Source: Paenibacillus herberti
GTDB taxonomy: Bacteria > Bacillota > Bacilli > Paenibacillales > Paenibacillaceae
Direction: 5' to 3'
Assembly: GCF_002233675.1 (NCBI RefSeq)
Contig: NZ_NMUQ01000002.1
Coordinates: 124,001-188,000 of the forward strand
DNA length: 64,000 bases
Made by a program: the position numbers and the translations under genes. The notes under the pieces were generated by a model. The model saw nothing but the letters and a program-made list of their open reading frames with translations, was not told the DNA's origin and did not search any database. Below are positions 1 to 10,542 of this stretch, one piece after another; within the stretch, counting starts at the first letter, position 1; every line of letters begins with the position of its first letter.

Positions 1-1137
1 GCGGCCGCCGTTTGTGACGAGCCCGCCGTCCTTCAGTGCCGTACCCGCGTGGAATACAAGTGCTCCCTGCGCTTTGGCAGCTTCCAGACCGCTGATCGGG
101 CGACCCTTCGGATACGAGCCCGGATAACCTTCCGAAGCGACAATGACGCATACCGCCGCCTCATCATTCCACTTGATCTCGATATCGGCCAATCGGCCTT
201 CCATCGCAGCCATTATAATATCGAGCAGGTCGGTGTCCAGACGCGGCAGCACAACCTGGGTTTCTGGATCGCCCATGCGGGCGTTAAATTCCACCGTTTT
301 GACACCATCCGGCGTCAGCATAAGCCCGGCGAACAGGAAGCCGCGGAACGGACGCCCTTCGCTAACCATAGCACGAGCCGTCGGCTCAATGATGTTCACG
401 ATCGCATCGTCAACGAGCGCCTGTGAAATATGCGGCAGCGGCGAGTAAGTACCCATGCCGCCGGTATTTGGACCTTTGTCACCGTCGAAGATCGTTTTAT
501 GATCCTGGGCAGGCACCATCGCCCGTACCGTTTCACCGTCCACAAAGGCCAGAATACTCATCTCCTGGCCAGTCATGAACTCCTCGATGACAACCTGGCT
601 ACCGGAAGCTCCGAACACTCCGCCTAGCATCATGCCACGCAGCGCCTCCTCCGCTTCCTCCAGCGTCGCTGCAACGGTGACGCCTTTGCCTGCGGCCAAG
701 CCGTCGGCCTTAACGACGATTGGCATCGGCTGGCTGCGCAGGTAAGCGAGCGCCTGCTCGAAGTCCGTGAACGACTCGTAACGGGCCGTCGGAATGTTGT
801 ATTTGCGGAGCAGATTTTTCATAAAAATCTTGCTGCCCTCGATTTCCGCAGCCTTGCGGTCCGGGCCAAAAGCAGGGATACCCGCAGCCTCGAACTCGTC
901 GACGATACCCGCCGCCAGCGGATCATCGGGGCCAACAACGACGAGATCGATGCGGCGATCCTTCGCCAGCTGCACCAGCTCGGCGAACCGATCCACCGCG
1001 ATCGGCACGCACTCTGCAAGCTCAGCTATACCTGCGTTTCCAGGCGCGCAGAGCAGCTCCTCTACCTTTTCACTCTTGGCGAGTGACCAGACGATGGCAT
1101 GCTCACGGCCACCGCCGCCAATTACTAGAATGCGCAT
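1..1137 (-). CDS. purD: Phosphoribosylamine--glycine ligase (GARS), 3' end cut by the window edge
   Basis: Reading the minus strand from the ATG at 1137 gives 379 open codons to the window edge, beginning MRILVIGGGGREHAI, the N-terminal nucleotide-fold signature of PurD. Further in are the ATP-grasp features VVKADGLAAGKGV, the GPNTGGMG loop and the metal-binding EFNARMGDPETQ. PurD joins phosphoribosylamine, glycine and ATP to make GAR, step 2 of purine synthesis, in the cytosol. Family members are about 420-430 residues, so roughly 45 C-terminal residues lie outside the window. A GGAGG site sits just upstream of the ATG and purH ends 17 nt before it, so this is the last visible gene of the pur operon. 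The usual GPExPL segment reads GPDDPLAAG here, a mild variant. Confidence 0.97.
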   Translation of the reverse strand, partial: MRILVIGGGGREHAIVWSLAKSEKVEELLCAPGNAGIAELAECVPIAVDRFAELVQLAKDRRIDLVVVGPDDPLAAGIVDEFEAAGIPAFGPDRKAAEIEGSKIFMKNLLRKYNIPTARYESFTDFEQALAYLRSQPMPIVVKADGLAAGKGVTVAATLEEAEEALRGMMLGGVFGASGSQVVIEEFMTGQEMSILAFVDGETVRAMVPAQDHKTIFDGDKGPNTGGMGTYSPLPHISQALVDDAIVNIIEPTARAMVSEGRPFRGFLFAGLMLTPDGVKTVEFNARMGDPETQVVLPRLDTDLLDIIMAAMEGRLADIEIKWNDEAAVCVIVASEGYPGSYPKGRPISGLEAAKAQGALVFHAGTALKDGGLVTNGGR

Positions 1138-1154
1138 ATTAAGATTCCTCCCGC

Positions 1155-2702
1155 CTAGTGCTTGAAGTGACGAACGTCCGTAAACACCATCGCGATGCCA
1201 TGTTCGTTGGCTACCTTGATGGACTCCTCGTCCTTGATAGAGCCGCCTGGCTGGATAATTGCCGTGATGCCCGCTGCTGCGGCCAACTCGACCGTATCAC
1301 CCATTGGGAAAAAGGCATCGGAGGCAAGTATGGCTCCTTTCGCCTTGTCGCCTGCTTGTTCCACGGCAATGCGCGCCGCGCCTACGCGATTCATCTGGCC
1401 AGCGCCAACGCCGACCGTCATGTCATCTTTCGCCAGTAAAATCGCATTGGACTTCACATGTTTGACGACCTTCCAGCCGAACAACAGTTGCTTCAGCTCC
1501 TCCGCCGTCGGCTGACGCTCCGTAACGACTTTCAGGTCAGCCTCAGCAATCGTATGCACGTCGCTTTCCTGTACAACCATGCCACCGGCAACGCTTGTCA
1601 ACACCCAGTCGCTCTTGCGGCCTTCCGCAGCGGCGAGCTCTCCGGTTTGCAGCAGGCGGATATTCTTTTTGCGACTCAGAATTTCCAATGCTTCCGGCGT
1701 AAAGTCAGGCGCAAGCACGATCTCCAAGAAAATTTCCGACAGCAGCGACGCTGTATCGGCTCCGATTGTGCGGTTAGCCGCTACAATTCCGCCGAAGATC
1801 GACGTTGGATCAGCCGCATAAGCTTTTTGATAGGCTTGATGAATGTCGCTGCCGACACCTACGCCGCAAGGATTCATATGCTTCACAGCAACAACGGCCG
1901 GTTCGCTGAATTCCTTAACGATCGCCAGCGCAGCATTGGCATCGTTGATGTTGTTGTAGCTTAGTTCTTTGCCGTGCAACTGCTCGGCAGTCGTAATATT
2001 GCCCGCCTCCGCGAGCGGACGGCGGTAAAATGCGGCGCGTTGATGCGGATTTTCGCCGTAGCGCAGGTCCTGCACCTTTTCATAGGTGACTGTGTAACGC
2101 TCCGGAAGTGGATCGCCGCCCAGCTTGGACAAGTAGTCGCCGATCAAGGCGTCGTAGGCTCCGGTATGGCGGAACACTTTGGCTGCCAAGCGCTTGCGGG
2201 TGTCCAGCGTCGTATCGCCGTCCTGCTTGATCTCCTCCAACACGCCGGCGTAGTCGGCTGCATCCACAACAACGGTGACAAAAGCATGGTTTTTGGCAGC
2301 GGAGCGCAGCATTGTCGGGCCGCCGATATCGATATTCTCAATGGCGTCCTCGTAGGTAACATCCGGCTTCGCAATCGTCGCCGCGAAAGGATACAGGTTA
2401 ACGACCACAAGATCGATGTAGTCCAGCCCCAGCTCGCGAATCGCCTTCTGGTGCTCCTCGTTGTCGCGTACAGCCAGCAGGCCGCTGTGTACAGCAGGAT
2501 GCAACGTTTTGACGCGCCCGTCCATAATTTCCGGGAAGCCCGTTACTTCGGAGATGCCGATAACCGGGATGCCTTCCTTTTCCAACAGGCTGTGTGTGCC
2601 CCCCGTGGAAATGATCTGTACACCAGCTGCTGCCAGCTCCCTCGCGAATTCAACAATGCCCGTTTTGTCCGATACGCTGATTAGCGCCCTGCGAATGGCC
2701 AA
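1155..2702 (-). CDS. purH: Bifunctional AICAR formyltransferase / IMP cyclohydrolase
   Basis: The 515-residue protein catalyses the last two steps to IMP. The N-terminal cyclohydrolase (MGS-like) domain opens [15 protein letters not shown] and has the STGGT loop at about 32-36. The transformylase domain holds RYGENPHQ (214-221) and the catalytic Lys-His pair in KHMNPCG (274-280). Length matches the family. The start is TTG at 2700-2702, preceded by AGGAGGGG at normal spacing; no better ATG exists in frame. It precedes purD by 17 nt but is separated from purN upstream by 539 bp, an unusually large gap for this operon. Assignment is secure. Confidence 0.98.
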   Translation of the reverse strand: MAIRRALISVSDKTGIVEFARELAAAGVQIISTGGTHSLLEKEGIPVIGISEVTGFPEIMDGRVKTLHPAVHSGLLAVRDNEEHQKAIRELGLDYIDLVVVNLYPFAATIAKPDVTYEDAIENIDIGGPTMLRSAAKNHAFVTVVVDAADYAGVLEEIKQDGDTTLDTRKRLAAKVFRHTGAYDALIGDYLSKLGGDPLPERYTVTYEKVQDLRYGENPHQRAAFYRRPLAEAGNITTAEQLHGKELSYNNINDANAALAIVKEFSEPAVVAVKHMNPCGVGVGSDIHQAYQKAYAADPTSIFGGIVAANRTIGADTASLLSEIFLEIVLAPDFTPEALEILSRKKNIRLLQTGELAAAEGRKSDWVLTSVAGGMVVQESDVHTIAEADLKVVTERQPTAEELKQLLFGWKVVKHVKSNAILLAKDDMTVGVGAGQMNRVGAARIAVEQAGDKAKGAILASDAFFPMGDTVELAAAAGITAIIQPGGSIKDEESIKVANEHGIAMVFTDVRHFKH

Positions 2703-2750
2703 GTTGTCCCCTCCTGGTTCTATGATTAAGTAATGAGTTCTTGAGTCTTA

Positions 2751-2782
2751 CGGCTCCCTCGTCTCGTGGGACGGGGGAGCCG
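2751..2782 (-). other. GC-rich hairpin upstream of purH
   Basis: On the minus strand CGGCTCCC pairs with GGGAGCCG, and after one mismatch an inner CGTC/GACG closes a six-base loop. No U-run follows, so it does not look like an intrinsic terminator. It could act as an mRNA stability or processing element between purN and purHD. This role is inference. Confidence 0.5.
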
Positions 2783-2980
2783 TTGAGGCGGCCGTTGTGT
2801 CGCGCCGTTGTGGAGCTGTTATGACAGATGCTATAGCGTCTGTAGTGGAGCCTATAATGACGCCTGGTAAGGCAATGGTAATACGAGGTGTTACCATAAG
2901 CGGCTGTACCGGCTTTGTTCCACCCTATATAAAGCTGTACACCAACGAAAAAGACTAGGCCAAGAAGGTCTAGCTGATCG

Positions 2981-3116
2981 CTAACGGAACTCAGAAAGCT
3001 TATTCATGCCTTTTCCTCTCAATAAGCCTCGATATGCTGCAAATAACGCCGCTCAGTTCTGTGACAACCTCAAGCCCATCATTTAGAGCCAAATAACGTT
3101 TCTGAGTTCCGCTAGA
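2981..3116. repeat. Three copies of a dispersed ~25-bp intergenic repeat
   Basis: Copies lie at 2981-3004 (plus orientation, CTAACGGAACTCAG...), 3041-3063 and 3091-3116 (inverted, AAATAACG...CTCAGTTCT and ...GAGTTCCGCTA). The shared pattern is TAACGGAACTGAG, about three variable bases, then CGTTATTT. Five more copies are seen at 13031-13059 and 49701-49886, always outside genes. Confidence 0.75.
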
Positions 3117-3241
3117 ACGTTACCGGGTTACTTGGTGGCAGAAGCTTCTGAGCTACATTAGTTCGATTGTTGATCCATTAAATCAAATGTTGGACCATTT
3201 GCCGACCTGCAGCCTACCGACTTGCTTATCGACTTGCCGAC

Positions 3242-3895
3242 CTACTTGTCCGCTGAAGCTTCATACTCGCCAAAGTCCACTGCCGCATCAAGGCTAACTC
3301 TTCGACCGTTCAGCGAGACCCGCCCTTCGGCGATGGCGCGCACGGCCCACGGATACAGCACATTTTCCGCCGCATGAATTCGATCGGCCAGCATGGCCTC
3401 CGTCTCGCCCTCGCTTATGTCCAACGTCCGTTGCGCGATGATCGGACCGCTGTCCAAACCACCGTCGACGAAATGAATCGTCACGCCACTCACTTTGACA
3501 CCATGCTCAAGCGCCTGGCGAATCGCATTCATCCCCGGAAAAGCGGGCAGCAGCGACGGATGGATGTTGATCATCCGGCCGGCATAAGCCTCGACAAGCA
3601 CTGGCGTCAGGATGCGCATATAACCCGCAAGCACAATCAGACCAACGCCGCGGCGCTGCAATTCTGCGAGAATTTCCGCCTCATACGCCTCACGGGAAGC
3701 GTAGTCCTTGGGGGTGAACACCCAAGCATCTATACCAGCGCGGCGAGCCCGCTCCACAACCGGAGCGTCCGGTTTGTCGCAGACGAGAAGCTCGATGGAG
3801 CCTCCGAGCTTCACCTGCACCGCTGCGTCCGCAAGCGCCTGAAAGTTGCTTCCTTGACCGGAAGCAAACACGGCGATGCGCAGCTGATCAGCCAT
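3242..3895 (-). CDS. purN: Phosphoribosylglycinamide formyltransferase (10-formyl-THF dependent)
   Basis: A 217-residue GAR transformylase, step 3 of purine synthesis. The N-terminal phosphate loop ASGQGSNFQA (11-20) and the active-site segment INIHPSLLPAFPG with Asn110 and His112 are present. The third catalytic residue, Asp148, lies in HFVDGGLDSGPII. Length is normal (200-220). The ATG overlaps the purM stop as TAATG, so translation is probably coupled. No anomaly is seen in the coding region. Confidence 0.98.
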   Translation of the reverse strand: MADQLRIAVFASGQGSNFQALADAAVQVKLGGSIELLVCDKPDAPVVERARRAGIDAWVFTPKDYASREAYEAEILAELQRRGVGLIVLAGYMRILTPVLVEAYAGRMINIHPSLLPAFPGMNAIRQALEHGVKVSGVTIHFVDGGLDSGPIIAQRTLDISEGETEAMLADRIHAAENVLYPWAVRAIAEGRVSLNGRRVSLDAAVDFGEYEASADK

Positions 3896-4938
3896 TAAAC
3901 GTTGGCTCCCGTGAAGGTGACGATGCGGCTGCCTTCCGTCACCGTACCGATCCGGTAAGCCTGCTCGCCAAGCTCAGCCAGCACGGAAAGTGCCTTTTCG
4001 GCTTCATCCGCAGGCACAACAACGATGAGCCCGATGCCCATGTTGAACGTTGTGAACATGTCGCGGTTCGTAATGGTACCTTTTTCCTGCATGAGCGAGA
4101 AAATCGACTGGATCGGCCAGCTTCCGTACTGGATGTCCACATTAACATGATCCGGCAGCACGCGCGGGATGTTCTCAATGAAGCCGCCGCCTGTAATATG
4201 GGCCATGCCCTTCACGGTGACACGCGAAACCAGCTTAAGCGCCGGCTTGACGTAGATGCGGGTTGGCTCAAGCAGTACGTCGCCTAGTCTTTTGCCATCC
4301 AGCTCCGGCAGTGTATCCTGCAGGCTGTAGCCGGACTGCTCCAAAAGCAAGCGGCGCACCAGTGAATAACCGTTGCTATGAATACCGCTGGAAGCGAGAC
4401 CGATTACCGCGTCGCCCGGTGTTATCGTCGTACCGTCGATGATCTTCGCTTTATCCACAACGCCAACCGTGAAGCCGCCGATGTCATACTCCTCAGGAGT
4501 ATACATGCCCGGCATCTCTGCCGTTTCGCCGCCGATGAGCGCGCAGCCTGCCTGTACACAGCCTTCAGCGATTCCAGCAACGATGGCCTCGATTTTGGAT
4601 GGCTCGACTTTACCAGTCGCCAGATAATCAAGGAAGAACAGCGGCTCCGCGCCCTGTACGATAATGTCGTTGACACACATCGCGACAGCGTCAATGCCGA
4701 TCGTATCATGTTTATCCATGGCAAAAGCAAGCATCAGCTTCGTGCCGACCCCGTCCGTGCCGGAAACAAGCACCGGCTCCTCGTACTTGTTTTTGTCGAG
4801 GCCGAACATGCCTCCAAAGCCGCCCAAGCCGCCCAAAACCTCAGGGCGCATCGTTCTCTTGACGTGCTTTTTCATGCGCTCGACCGCTTCATTACCCGCT
4901 GCGATGTCCACGCCTGCTTGCTTGTAAGCCTCTGCCAC
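3895..4938 (-). CDS. purM: Phosphoribosylformylglycinamidine cyclo-ligase (AIR synthetase)
   Basis: A 347-residue AIR synthetase that closes the imidazole ring (FGAM + ATP to AIR). It belongs to the PurM/PurL superfamily. Visible features are the DGVGTKL motif ([14 protein letters not shown]) and the glycine-rich [13 protein letters not shown] and [13 protein letters not shown] segments. The start is GTG at 4936-4938 with AAGGAG upstream. It lies 81 nt after purF and shares TAATG with purN. Length agrees with Bacillus PurM (about 346). Confidence 0.98.
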   Translation of the reverse strand: MAEAYKQAGVDIAAGNEAVERMKKHVKRTMRPEVLGGLGGFGGMFGLDKNKYEEPVLVSGTDGVGTKLMLAFAMDKHDTIGIDAVAMCVNDIIVQGAEPLFFLDYLATGKVEPSKIEAIVAGIAEGCVQAGCALIGGETAEMPGMYTPEEYDIGGFTVGVVDKAKIIDGTTITPGDAVIGLASSGIHSNGYSLVRRLLLEQSGYSLQDTLPELDGKRLGDVLLEPTRIYVKPALKLVSRVTVKGMAHITGGGFIENIPRVLPDHVNVDIQYGSWPIQSIFSLMQEKGTITNRDMFTTFNMGIGLIVVVPADEAEKALSVLAELGEQAYRIGTVTEGSRIVTFTGANV

Positions 4939-5019
4939 TGACCGTCACTCCTTGCAAAATGGATTGGACTGCCGCCTCACTCCGGCTGCACAGCCCGCTA
5001 TATGGATCGAATTGATATT

Positions 5020-6744
5020 CTAGCAGCTGCAGCTCTTATCCGAGTTCTCATCGACCGGAGTCGGGTATTCGTTGGTGAAGCAAGCAAGGCACATGCCTCC
5101 GCCCTTGTCATTTCCCGGCACCGAAGCCGCATCGATCAGCCCCTCAGCACTTAAAAAATAAAGCGTATCGGCGTTGATTGCCTCGCGGATCTCCTCCACC
5201 GTTTTGGAGGAAGCGATCAGCTCACGCCGATCCGGCGTGTCGATGCCGTAGTAACACGGATTAGCGAACGGTGGGGAGCTGATGCGTACATGCACTTCTT
5301 TTGCGCCCGCCTCGCGCAGCAAAGTAACGATCCGCAGCGACGTTGTGCCGCGCACGATGGAGTCGTCGATCATGACGACACGTTTACCCTGCACGATTTT
5401 GCGCACAGCGGACAGCTTCATCTTAACGCCCTTCTCGCGCAGCTCCTGGGAAGGCTGGATGAACGTCCGGCCGGAATACTTGTTCTTGATAAGGCCCATC
5501 TCATACGGGATGCCCGTCTGCTCGGCATAACCGATTGCAGCGCTGATGCTGGAATCAGGTACACCAACGACGATGTCAGCGTCGACAAACGCTTCAATCG
5601 CCAGCTGGCGTCCCATCTGCTTGCGCGCAGTGTGGATGTTGACCTCGTTGATGTCGCTGTCCGGCCGAGCGAAATAGATATATTCCATCGCACAGCTGGC
5701 GCGGCGTCCCCCTTGATCGAAGCGGTCTTCCTGCAAGCCATCCTTGTCCAAAATAAGCAACTCACCCGGTTGAACGTCGCGTACATACTCAGCGCCTATC
5801 GTTTCGAACGCGCATGTTTCTGAGGCGAATACATAACCATCACCGAGACGGCCCATGACGAGAGGGCGCAAACCGTTGGGATCGGAAGCGACTAGCAGGC
5901 GCTCATTGGTCATAATCAGGAAGGCGAAGCCCCCAATGATGCGCTGTAACGCGTCTTTGGCCGCACTCACGAAGTCTTTCGGCGAGCGGGCGATCAGATG
6001 CGCGATAACTTCCGTGTCGCTCGTCGTTTGAAAAATAGAGCCCATATTCTCCAGCTCCCGGCGGATCGACGGGGCGTTAACGATATTACCGTTCGTCGCC
6101 ACCGCCAAGTCGCCGTCGCGATACTTAAAGATGAGCGGCTGAGCATTGCCGAGCTGGCTAGCACCCGAAGTTGAATAGCGTACATGGCCAATCGCCCGGT
6201 CGCCTGGCAAGGAAGCGAGAATATCGGTCGTGAACACCTCTTTGACGAGTCCCATGCCGCGATGATAGGCAAAGCTGCCGCTTGCACTGTCGACGGTGCA
6301 AACACCGGAACTTTCCTCACCACGATGCTGCAACGCGTGCAGGCCGTAGTAAGAGAGCGAAGCCGCGTTCGGTGTGCCAAACACACCGAACACGCCGCAC
6401 TCCTCCTTCAGCTTGTCAAACATATCGTCCCGCCCGATGCCTTCGTTGTAATGGGATTGCTCCCATGCCTGCGACACCGTGCGCAGCTCCTCAGACCCAG
6501 GACGAACCGCCGCGGAATGCGACGAACGTCCAGTTGCAGACGCCAGGCGGGCAGGGGCAGAGCCCCCTACTCCTACTTGCATTGCCGTTGCGTCAGCAGC
6601 GAATGCCGCTGTAGACAACGCAGACGCATCAGTTTGCGCCCCCGCTTTTGCCGCAAATCCGACCGTTCCGCCTGGCATGCCCGCAACATCGGCCGCTCCA
6701 TATCGGGAGCCGAGCTGAACCGCTATGTTTACTTCATCAGACAT
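5020..6744 (-). CDS. purF: Amidophosphoribosyltransferase with an expanded N-terminal propeptide
   Basis: PurF makes phosphoribosylamine from PRPP and glutamine, the committed step. The mature Ntn-hydrolase begins at the catalytic Cys in [10 protein letters not shown]. Fe-S ligand cysteines of the Bacillus type appear in [19 protein letters not shown] and [10 protein letters not shown], and the PRPP loop is [14 protein letters not shown] chose the ATG at 6744 (MSDEVN), which has GGAAGGA at good spacing inside the 3' end of purL; this gives 574 residues and a 16-nt overlap with purL. The catalytic Cys is then residue 116, whereas Bacillus PurF has a propeptide of about 11 residues. Most of the extra sequence is Ala/Gly-rich. 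A start at MFDKLKEE, next to the Cys, cannot be excluded but has only a weak ribosome site. Confidence 0.96.
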   Translation of the reverse strand: MSDEVNIAVQLGSRYGAADVAGMPGGTVGFAAKAGAQTDASALSTAAFAADATAMQVGVGGSAPARLASATGRSSHSAAVRPGSEELRTVSQAWEQSHYNEGIGRDDMFDKLKEECGVFGVFGTPNAASLSYYGLHALQHRGEESSGVCTVDSASGSFAYHRGMGLVKEVFTTDILASLPGDRAIGHVRYSTSGASQLGNAQPLIFKYRDGDLAVATNGNIVNAPSIRRELENMGSIFQTTSDTEVIAHLIARSPKDFVSAAKDALQRIIGGFAFLIMTNERLLVASDPNGLRPLVMGRLGDGYVFASETCAFETIGAEYVRDVQPGELLILDKDGLQEDRFDQGGRRASCAMEYIYFARPDSDINEVNIHTARKQMGRQLAIEAFVDADIVVGVPDSSISAAIGYAEQTGIPYEMGLIKNKYSGRTFIQPSQELREKGVKMKLSAVRKIVQGKRVVMIDDSIVRGTTSLRIVTLLREAGAKEVHVRISSPPFANPCYYGIDTPDRRELIASSKTVEEIREAINADTLYFLSAEGLIDAASVPGNDKGGGMCLACFTNEYPTPVDENSDKSCSC

Positions 6745-8972
6745 GGAATCGCATCCTTCCACACTTTCCGGAGCTCGTCGACCTGCGTCTTGACGCCCGG
6801 TTTGCCGTTCACCTTGATGACCAGTTCTTCTCCACCGACCGTACCGATCTCCACATGCGGAACGCCGCGCTCCGCGAGCAGCGCGAGCAGCTCCGCTTTG
6901 CTCTCCTGCGATGCGCTCAGCAGGATGCGCGACTGCGACTCGCTGAACAGCGCATGATCCCCGCGCAGCTCCGTCGCCACATTAACCTCGGCGCCGAGGC
7001 CGCGTCCGAAGCAGGATTCTGCCAGCGCAACCGCCAGGCCGCCTTCGGACAAATCATGCGCCGAATTGACCAGACCGCCGCGAATTGCTGCCTGAACCGT
7101 ATCCAGCAGGCGCTTTTCGACCGCCAGGTCGATACCTGGAGGGCGACCTTCAGCTTTACCTTGCAAAACATATTGCAGCTCACTGCCGCCAAGCTCAGCA
7201 TGGGTGTCACCAAGCAGAATAACCGCATCGCCCCCGCGTTTGAACTCCTGCGTCGTGATGTAGTCGATATCGTCGATCAAGCCGACCATACCGATTACCG
7301 GCGTTGGGTAGATCGCGCCTTTGGCGTTCTCGTTGTACAAGCTGACGTTACCGCCGATAACTGGCGTTTCCAGCACGCGGCAAGCTTCGCTCATGCCGTC
7401 CGCAGACTTCTCAAGTTGCCAGAACACTTCCGGCTTCTCTGGGTTGCCGAAGTTGAGGTTGTCCGTGATGGCCAGCGGCGCTGCGCCGGAACAAACGATA
7501 TTACGTGCAGCCTCGGCAACCGCGATTGCACCGCCCACCTCTGGATCGAGGTAAACGTAGCGGCTGTTGCAGTCGGTCGTCATGGCCAGCGCCTTGCGTG
7601 TGCCCGGAACGAGCACAACCGCGGCGTCGGAGCCAGGCGGAACTGCCGTGCTTGTACGGACCATATGGTCGTACTGTTTGTACACCCATTCTTTGCTCGC
7701 AACCGTCGGGGATGCCAGTACTTTTTGCAACGCCTCCGTCAAATCGGTCACTTCGCTGTAAGCAGCCGTGTTGATCGCAGCGTTCGCAGCGAAGTACGCA
7801 GGCTCCTTGGATGGCTTGTTGTACACCGGGCACTCGTCCACGAGCGCTTTGACCGGCATGTCGGCAACTTCCTCGCCTTGATGGAACAGGCGCAGACGGC
7901 CGTCATCGGTTACTTTGCCGACTTTGGCGCAGATGATGCCCCAACGATCGAAAATCTCGCGCGCCTGTGCCTCGTGCTGAGGCTCGATGACGAACAGCAT
8001 CCGTTCCTGGGACTCGGAAAGCATCATTTCGTAAGCGGTCATGCCCTCTTCACGCTGCGGAACCTCGTCGAGATACAGCTCCAGGCCGTTGCCTGCCTTG
8101 GATGCCATCTCAGCGCTGGAGCAGGTCAGGCCTGCCGCGCCCATGTCCTGAATGCCGAGCACGATGCCGGAATTAATCAGCTCCAGCGTCGCTTCCATAA
8201 CGAGCTTTTCCATGAATGGGTCGCCGACTTGAACGGCTGTACGGTTCTCTTCCGATTCCTCGGACAGCTCAACGGAAGCAAAAGTCGCTCCGTGAATACC
8301 GTCGCGGCCTGTTGCCGGGCCGACGTAGAATACCGGGTTGCCAACGCCTTTGGCGACGCCGCGCTGGATTTTGTCATGGTCGATAAGGCCGACGCACATC
8401 GCGTTGACGAGCGGATTTCCCTCGTAGCTTTCGTCGAACATAACCTCGCCCGCAACGGTCGGGATGCCAATGCAGTTGCCGTAACCAGCGATGCCGCTGA
8501 CAACATGCTCGAAGAGATATTTAACACGGTCGCTCTCCAGGTTGCCGAAGCGCAAGCTGTTCAGCAGCGCCACCGGACGGGCTCCCATCGAGAAAATATC
8601 GCGGATGATGCCGCCAACGCCAGTTGCTGCGCCTTGGTAAGGCTCAACAGCGGACGGATGGTTATGGGATTCGATTTTGAACACGACGGCCTGGTTGTCA
8701 CCAATATCTACGATGCCCGCGCCTTCGCCCGGTCCCATCAGCACCTTCGGTCCCGTAATCGGGAACTTCTTGAGGATTGGCTTGGAGTTTTTGTAGGAGC
8801 AGTGCTCCGACCACATAACGCTAAACACGCCGATCTCGGTGTAGTTGGGCAGACGACCCATAAAGCCGCAAACGAGCTCATACTCCTGATCCGTCACACC
8901 GAACTGCTGGTAAATCTTCTGCTCGGAGATTTGCTCCGCTGTCGGTTCCTTAGCTGTTAACTGCTGCGCCAT
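6729..8972 (-). CDS. purL: FGAM synthase large subunit (small-type PurL)
   Basis: At 747 residues this is the short PurL that works in a complex with PurS and PurQ to convert FGAR to FGAM. Superfamily motifs include [13 protein letters not shown] near the N-terminus, [31 protein letters not shown] and the later [16 protein letters not shown] repeat. The ATG has GGAGGG upstream, lies inside the purQ 3' end (23-nt overlap), and the 3' end overlaps purF. A 770-codon open frame on the opposite strand (6648-8960) is a shadow of this gene. Confidence 0.98.
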   Translation of the reverse strand: MAQQLTAKEPTAEQISEQKIYQQFGVTDQEYELVCGFMGRLPNYTEIGVFSVMWSEHCSYKNSKPILKKFPITGPKVLMGPGEGAGIVDIGDNQAVVFKIESHNHPSAVEPYQGAATGVGGIIRDIFSMGARPVALLNSLRFGNLESDRVKYLFEHVVSGIAGYGNCIGIPTVAGEVMFDESYEGNPLVNAMCVGLIDHDKIQRGVAKGVGNPVFYVGPATGRDGIHGATFASVELSEESEENRTAVQVGDPFMEKLVMEATLELINSGIVLGIQDMGAAGLTCSSAEMASKAGNGLELYLDEVPQREEGMTAYEMMLSESQERMLFVIEPQHEAQAREIFDRWGIICAKVGKVTDDGRLRLFHQGEEVADMPVKALVDECPVYNKPSKEPAYFAANAAINTAAYSEVTDLTEALQKVLASPTVASKEWVYKQYDHMVRTSTAVPPGSDAAVVLVPGTRKALAMTTDCNSRYVYLDPEVGGAIAVAEAARNIVCSGAAPLAITDNLNFGNPEKPEVFWQLEKSADGMSEACRVLETPVIGGNVSLYNENAKGAIYPTPVIGMVGLIDDIDYITTQEFKRGGDAVILLGDTHAELGGSELQYVLQGKAEGRPPGIDLAVEKRLLDTVQAAIRGGLVNSAHDLSEGGLAVALAESCFGRGLGAEVNVATELRGDHALFSESQSRILLSASQESKAELLALLAERGVPHVEIGTVGGEELVIKVNGKPGVKTQVDELRKVWKDAIPCLMK

Positions 8973-9645
8973 GCTGTTCCCTCCATGCGTTCAAAATCGA
9001 TGTAAACATCCGCTTGCCGTCCTCGGAACCGAGCAACTGATCCACAGCGCGTTCGGGGTGAGGCATCATGCCAACAACGTTGCCACGCTCATTGCAAATA
9101 CCTGCGATGTCATGAAGCGAGCCGTTGGGATTCTCGTCATTTGCGTAGCGGAATACGATCTGATTGTTCGCCTTCAGCCGCTCCAGCGTCTCGTCATCGC
9201 AATAGTAGTTGCCTTCGCCATGCGCAATCGGGATCGAGATAACCTCGCCCTGAGTGTATTGGTTTGTAAAAGGAGTTGCCGCATTCACGACCTCAAGAGG
9301 CGATTGATGGCAAAGGAACTTCAGATCCCGGTTGCGCAGCAGCGCGCCCGGCAGCAGTCCCGCCTCGGTCAGAATCTGGAAGCCGTTGCAGATGCCAAGC
9401 ACGAATTTGCCAGCCTCGGCCGCCTTGACGACCTCGCTCATAACGGGAGCAAAACGCGCAATCGCGCCGCAGCGCAGATAGTCGCCATAAGAGAAGCCGC
9501 CGGGCACGAGAATGGCGTCATAACCGGACAAATCAGTCGCGGTGTGCCAGACATAATCGACGGACTGCCCGATCGTTTCTTCAACCGCCTTGAAGCAATC
9601 GATATCACAGTTGGAACCGGGGAATACAATGACCGCAAACTTCAT
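8950..9645 (-). CDS. purQ: FGAM synthase glutaminase subunit
   Basis: A class I glutamine amidotransferase of 231 residues that supplies ammonia to PurL. It opens [16 protein letters not shown]. The nucleophile Cys is in [10 protein letters not shown], and the His/Glu of the triad are in [10 protein letters not shown]. The frame extends 34 codons further upstream, but the ATG at 9645 has a GGAGGG site and begins at the conserved family N-terminus. The purS stop lies 4 nt upstream and the 3' end overlaps purL by 23 nt. Confidence 0.97.
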   Translation of the reverse strand: MKFAVIVFPGSNCDIDCFKAVEETIGQSVDYVWHTATDLSGYDAILVPGGFSYGDYLRCGAIARFAPVMSEVVKAAEAGKFVLGICNGFQILTEAGLLPGALLRNRDLKFLCHQSPLEVVNAATPFTNQYTQGEVISIPIAHGEGNYYCDDETLERLKANNQIVFRYANDENPNGSLHDIAGICNERGNVVGMMPHPERAVDQLLGSEDGKRMFTSILNAWREQHGAAVNS

Positions 9646-9649
9646 CGGC

Positions 9650-9892
9650 TCAGCCCTCCAGCTCGAAGCTATAGTCTTCCACGACGGTGTTCGCGAGCAG
9701 CTTTTCGCACATGGCGCGTACGCGTTGCTCGGCTTCGGCACGGTCATCCGTATCCAGTGTCAGCTCCAGGTACTTGCCGATGCGGACTTTGTCTACTTCC
9801 GCGAAGCCCATGCTGTGCAGCGCTCCCTGTACCGCCGTTCCTTGCGGGTCCAGCACGTTTTGCTTGATCGTCACGTATACGGTTGCTTTCAT
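9650..9892 (-). CDS. purS: FGAM synthase subunit PurS
   Basis: An 80-residue small subunit that bridges PurL and PurQ and channels ammonia. The sequence [18 protein letters not shown] and the internal [16 protein letters not shown] are typical of PurS. The ribosome site is GAGGAG. It is followed after 4 nt by purQ, but upstream of it (toward purC) lie 769 bp of non-coding, repeat-rich DNA instead of the usual tight junction. Confidence 0.97.
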   Translation of the reverse strand: MKATVYVTIKQNVLDPQGTAVQGALHSMGFAEVDKVRIGKYLELTLDTDDRAEAEQRVRAMCEKLLANTVVEDYSFELEG

Positions 9893-9944
9893 CGTGGCAA
9901 CTCCTCTTATGGGGGAATGTTAGTTTGTGAAAATAGTTTAAGTA

Positions 9945-10000
9945 TCAAGGACAGTCAAGGACGGTCAAGGACGGTCAAGGACGGTCAAGGACAGTCAAAG
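9945..10000. repeat. 10-bp tandem repeat, five copies
   Basis: The unit TCAAGGACRG is repeated five times head to tail (9945-9994), followed by a partial TCAAAG. The third purine alternates A, G, G, G, A. It lies about 50 bp upstream of purS in the operon's transcription direction, so its RNA would form part of the pur mRNA. Confidence 0.9.
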
Positions 10001-10336
10001 CCAATTCAAGAGCCATAACACATACTGTCCGAAAATCACTCCACACAGGGGGCCGATCCTCCAATCGCTCTTGAACCCGGATGGCTTCAGTAGAAAAACC
10101 TTCATAGGTGGCCATCCTTGCTTCAAAGGCGAACGCTTCCCCACCACTCCCAGCCGCTACCGCAGGCCGGATCAAACGGAGGAAAAGCTTTTCCGGATTC
10201 AGCCCCCTCCGCTCCGCTTGCGGACAAGTTGGGCACCGGGCCAGCATTACCGGTTAAAACCGGCATTGACCAAAACAAGTTCAAAAGCACCTTCCCCCAA
10301 CGTTCCGTTGTGAGGGTGGGGAAACAAGGATGCTTC

Positions 10337-10542
10337 CACCTTGTTTCCAGGCCCGCGCCTCGTGGGCTTGTTGCAAAAACCCGGTGTTATGTCCTGTTGT
10401 CAGGACACACCGGCAGGGCCTATTGCCCCGGACGGGGCAAACCGCTAGGGCTTGTTGCTTGCCAGACCAGGGCACACCGCTAGGGCTCGTTGCCAAGCCG
10501 GGCACAACGCGTGGCCTTGCTGCCACACCTTGTTTCCAGGCC
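10337..10542. repeat. Degenerate tandem repeat family bracketed by a 17-bp direct repeat
   Basis: CACCTTGTTTCCAGGCC occurs at 10337-10353 and again at 10526-10542. Between them are about five degenerate units of 31-36 bp sharing GGGCACACCGCTAGGGC and TTGTTGCC-like words, for example around 10440-10470 and 10470-10500. The array reads open in several frames, which explains spurious ORFs. Confidence 0.65.

Larger units (their letters stand above)
2703..3241. other. Long non-coding gap inside the pur operon (purN-purH)
   Basis: No plausible gene was found in these 539 bp. The segment holds a hairpin at 2751-2782, a short palindromic patch near 2830 (GATGCTATAGCGTC), three copies of the dispersed repeat at 2981-3116, and a degenerate tandem of a CGACTTGC-like word just after the purN stop (about 3195-3245). 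No convincing promoter for purHD was seen. In Bacillus-type operons these genes are normally packed closely. Confidence 0.6.

Noticed and set aside
6648-8960. A 770-codon plus-strand open frame opposite purL
   Set aside because: It is antisense to a securely identified purL, has no domain or ribosome site, and is explained by purL codon bias in GC-rich DNA.
9945-10000. Possible CRISPR or origin iterons
   Set aside because: The 10-bp units are directly adjacent with no spacers, and no replication gene is near.
9975-10247. A 90-codon minus-strand ORF in the purC-purS gap
   Set aside because: No ribosome site, composition dominated by the tandem repeats, and no recognizable family.
10337-10542. 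Possible CRISPR array
   Set aside because: Units are degenerate, lack regular unique spacers and have no cas genes nearby.
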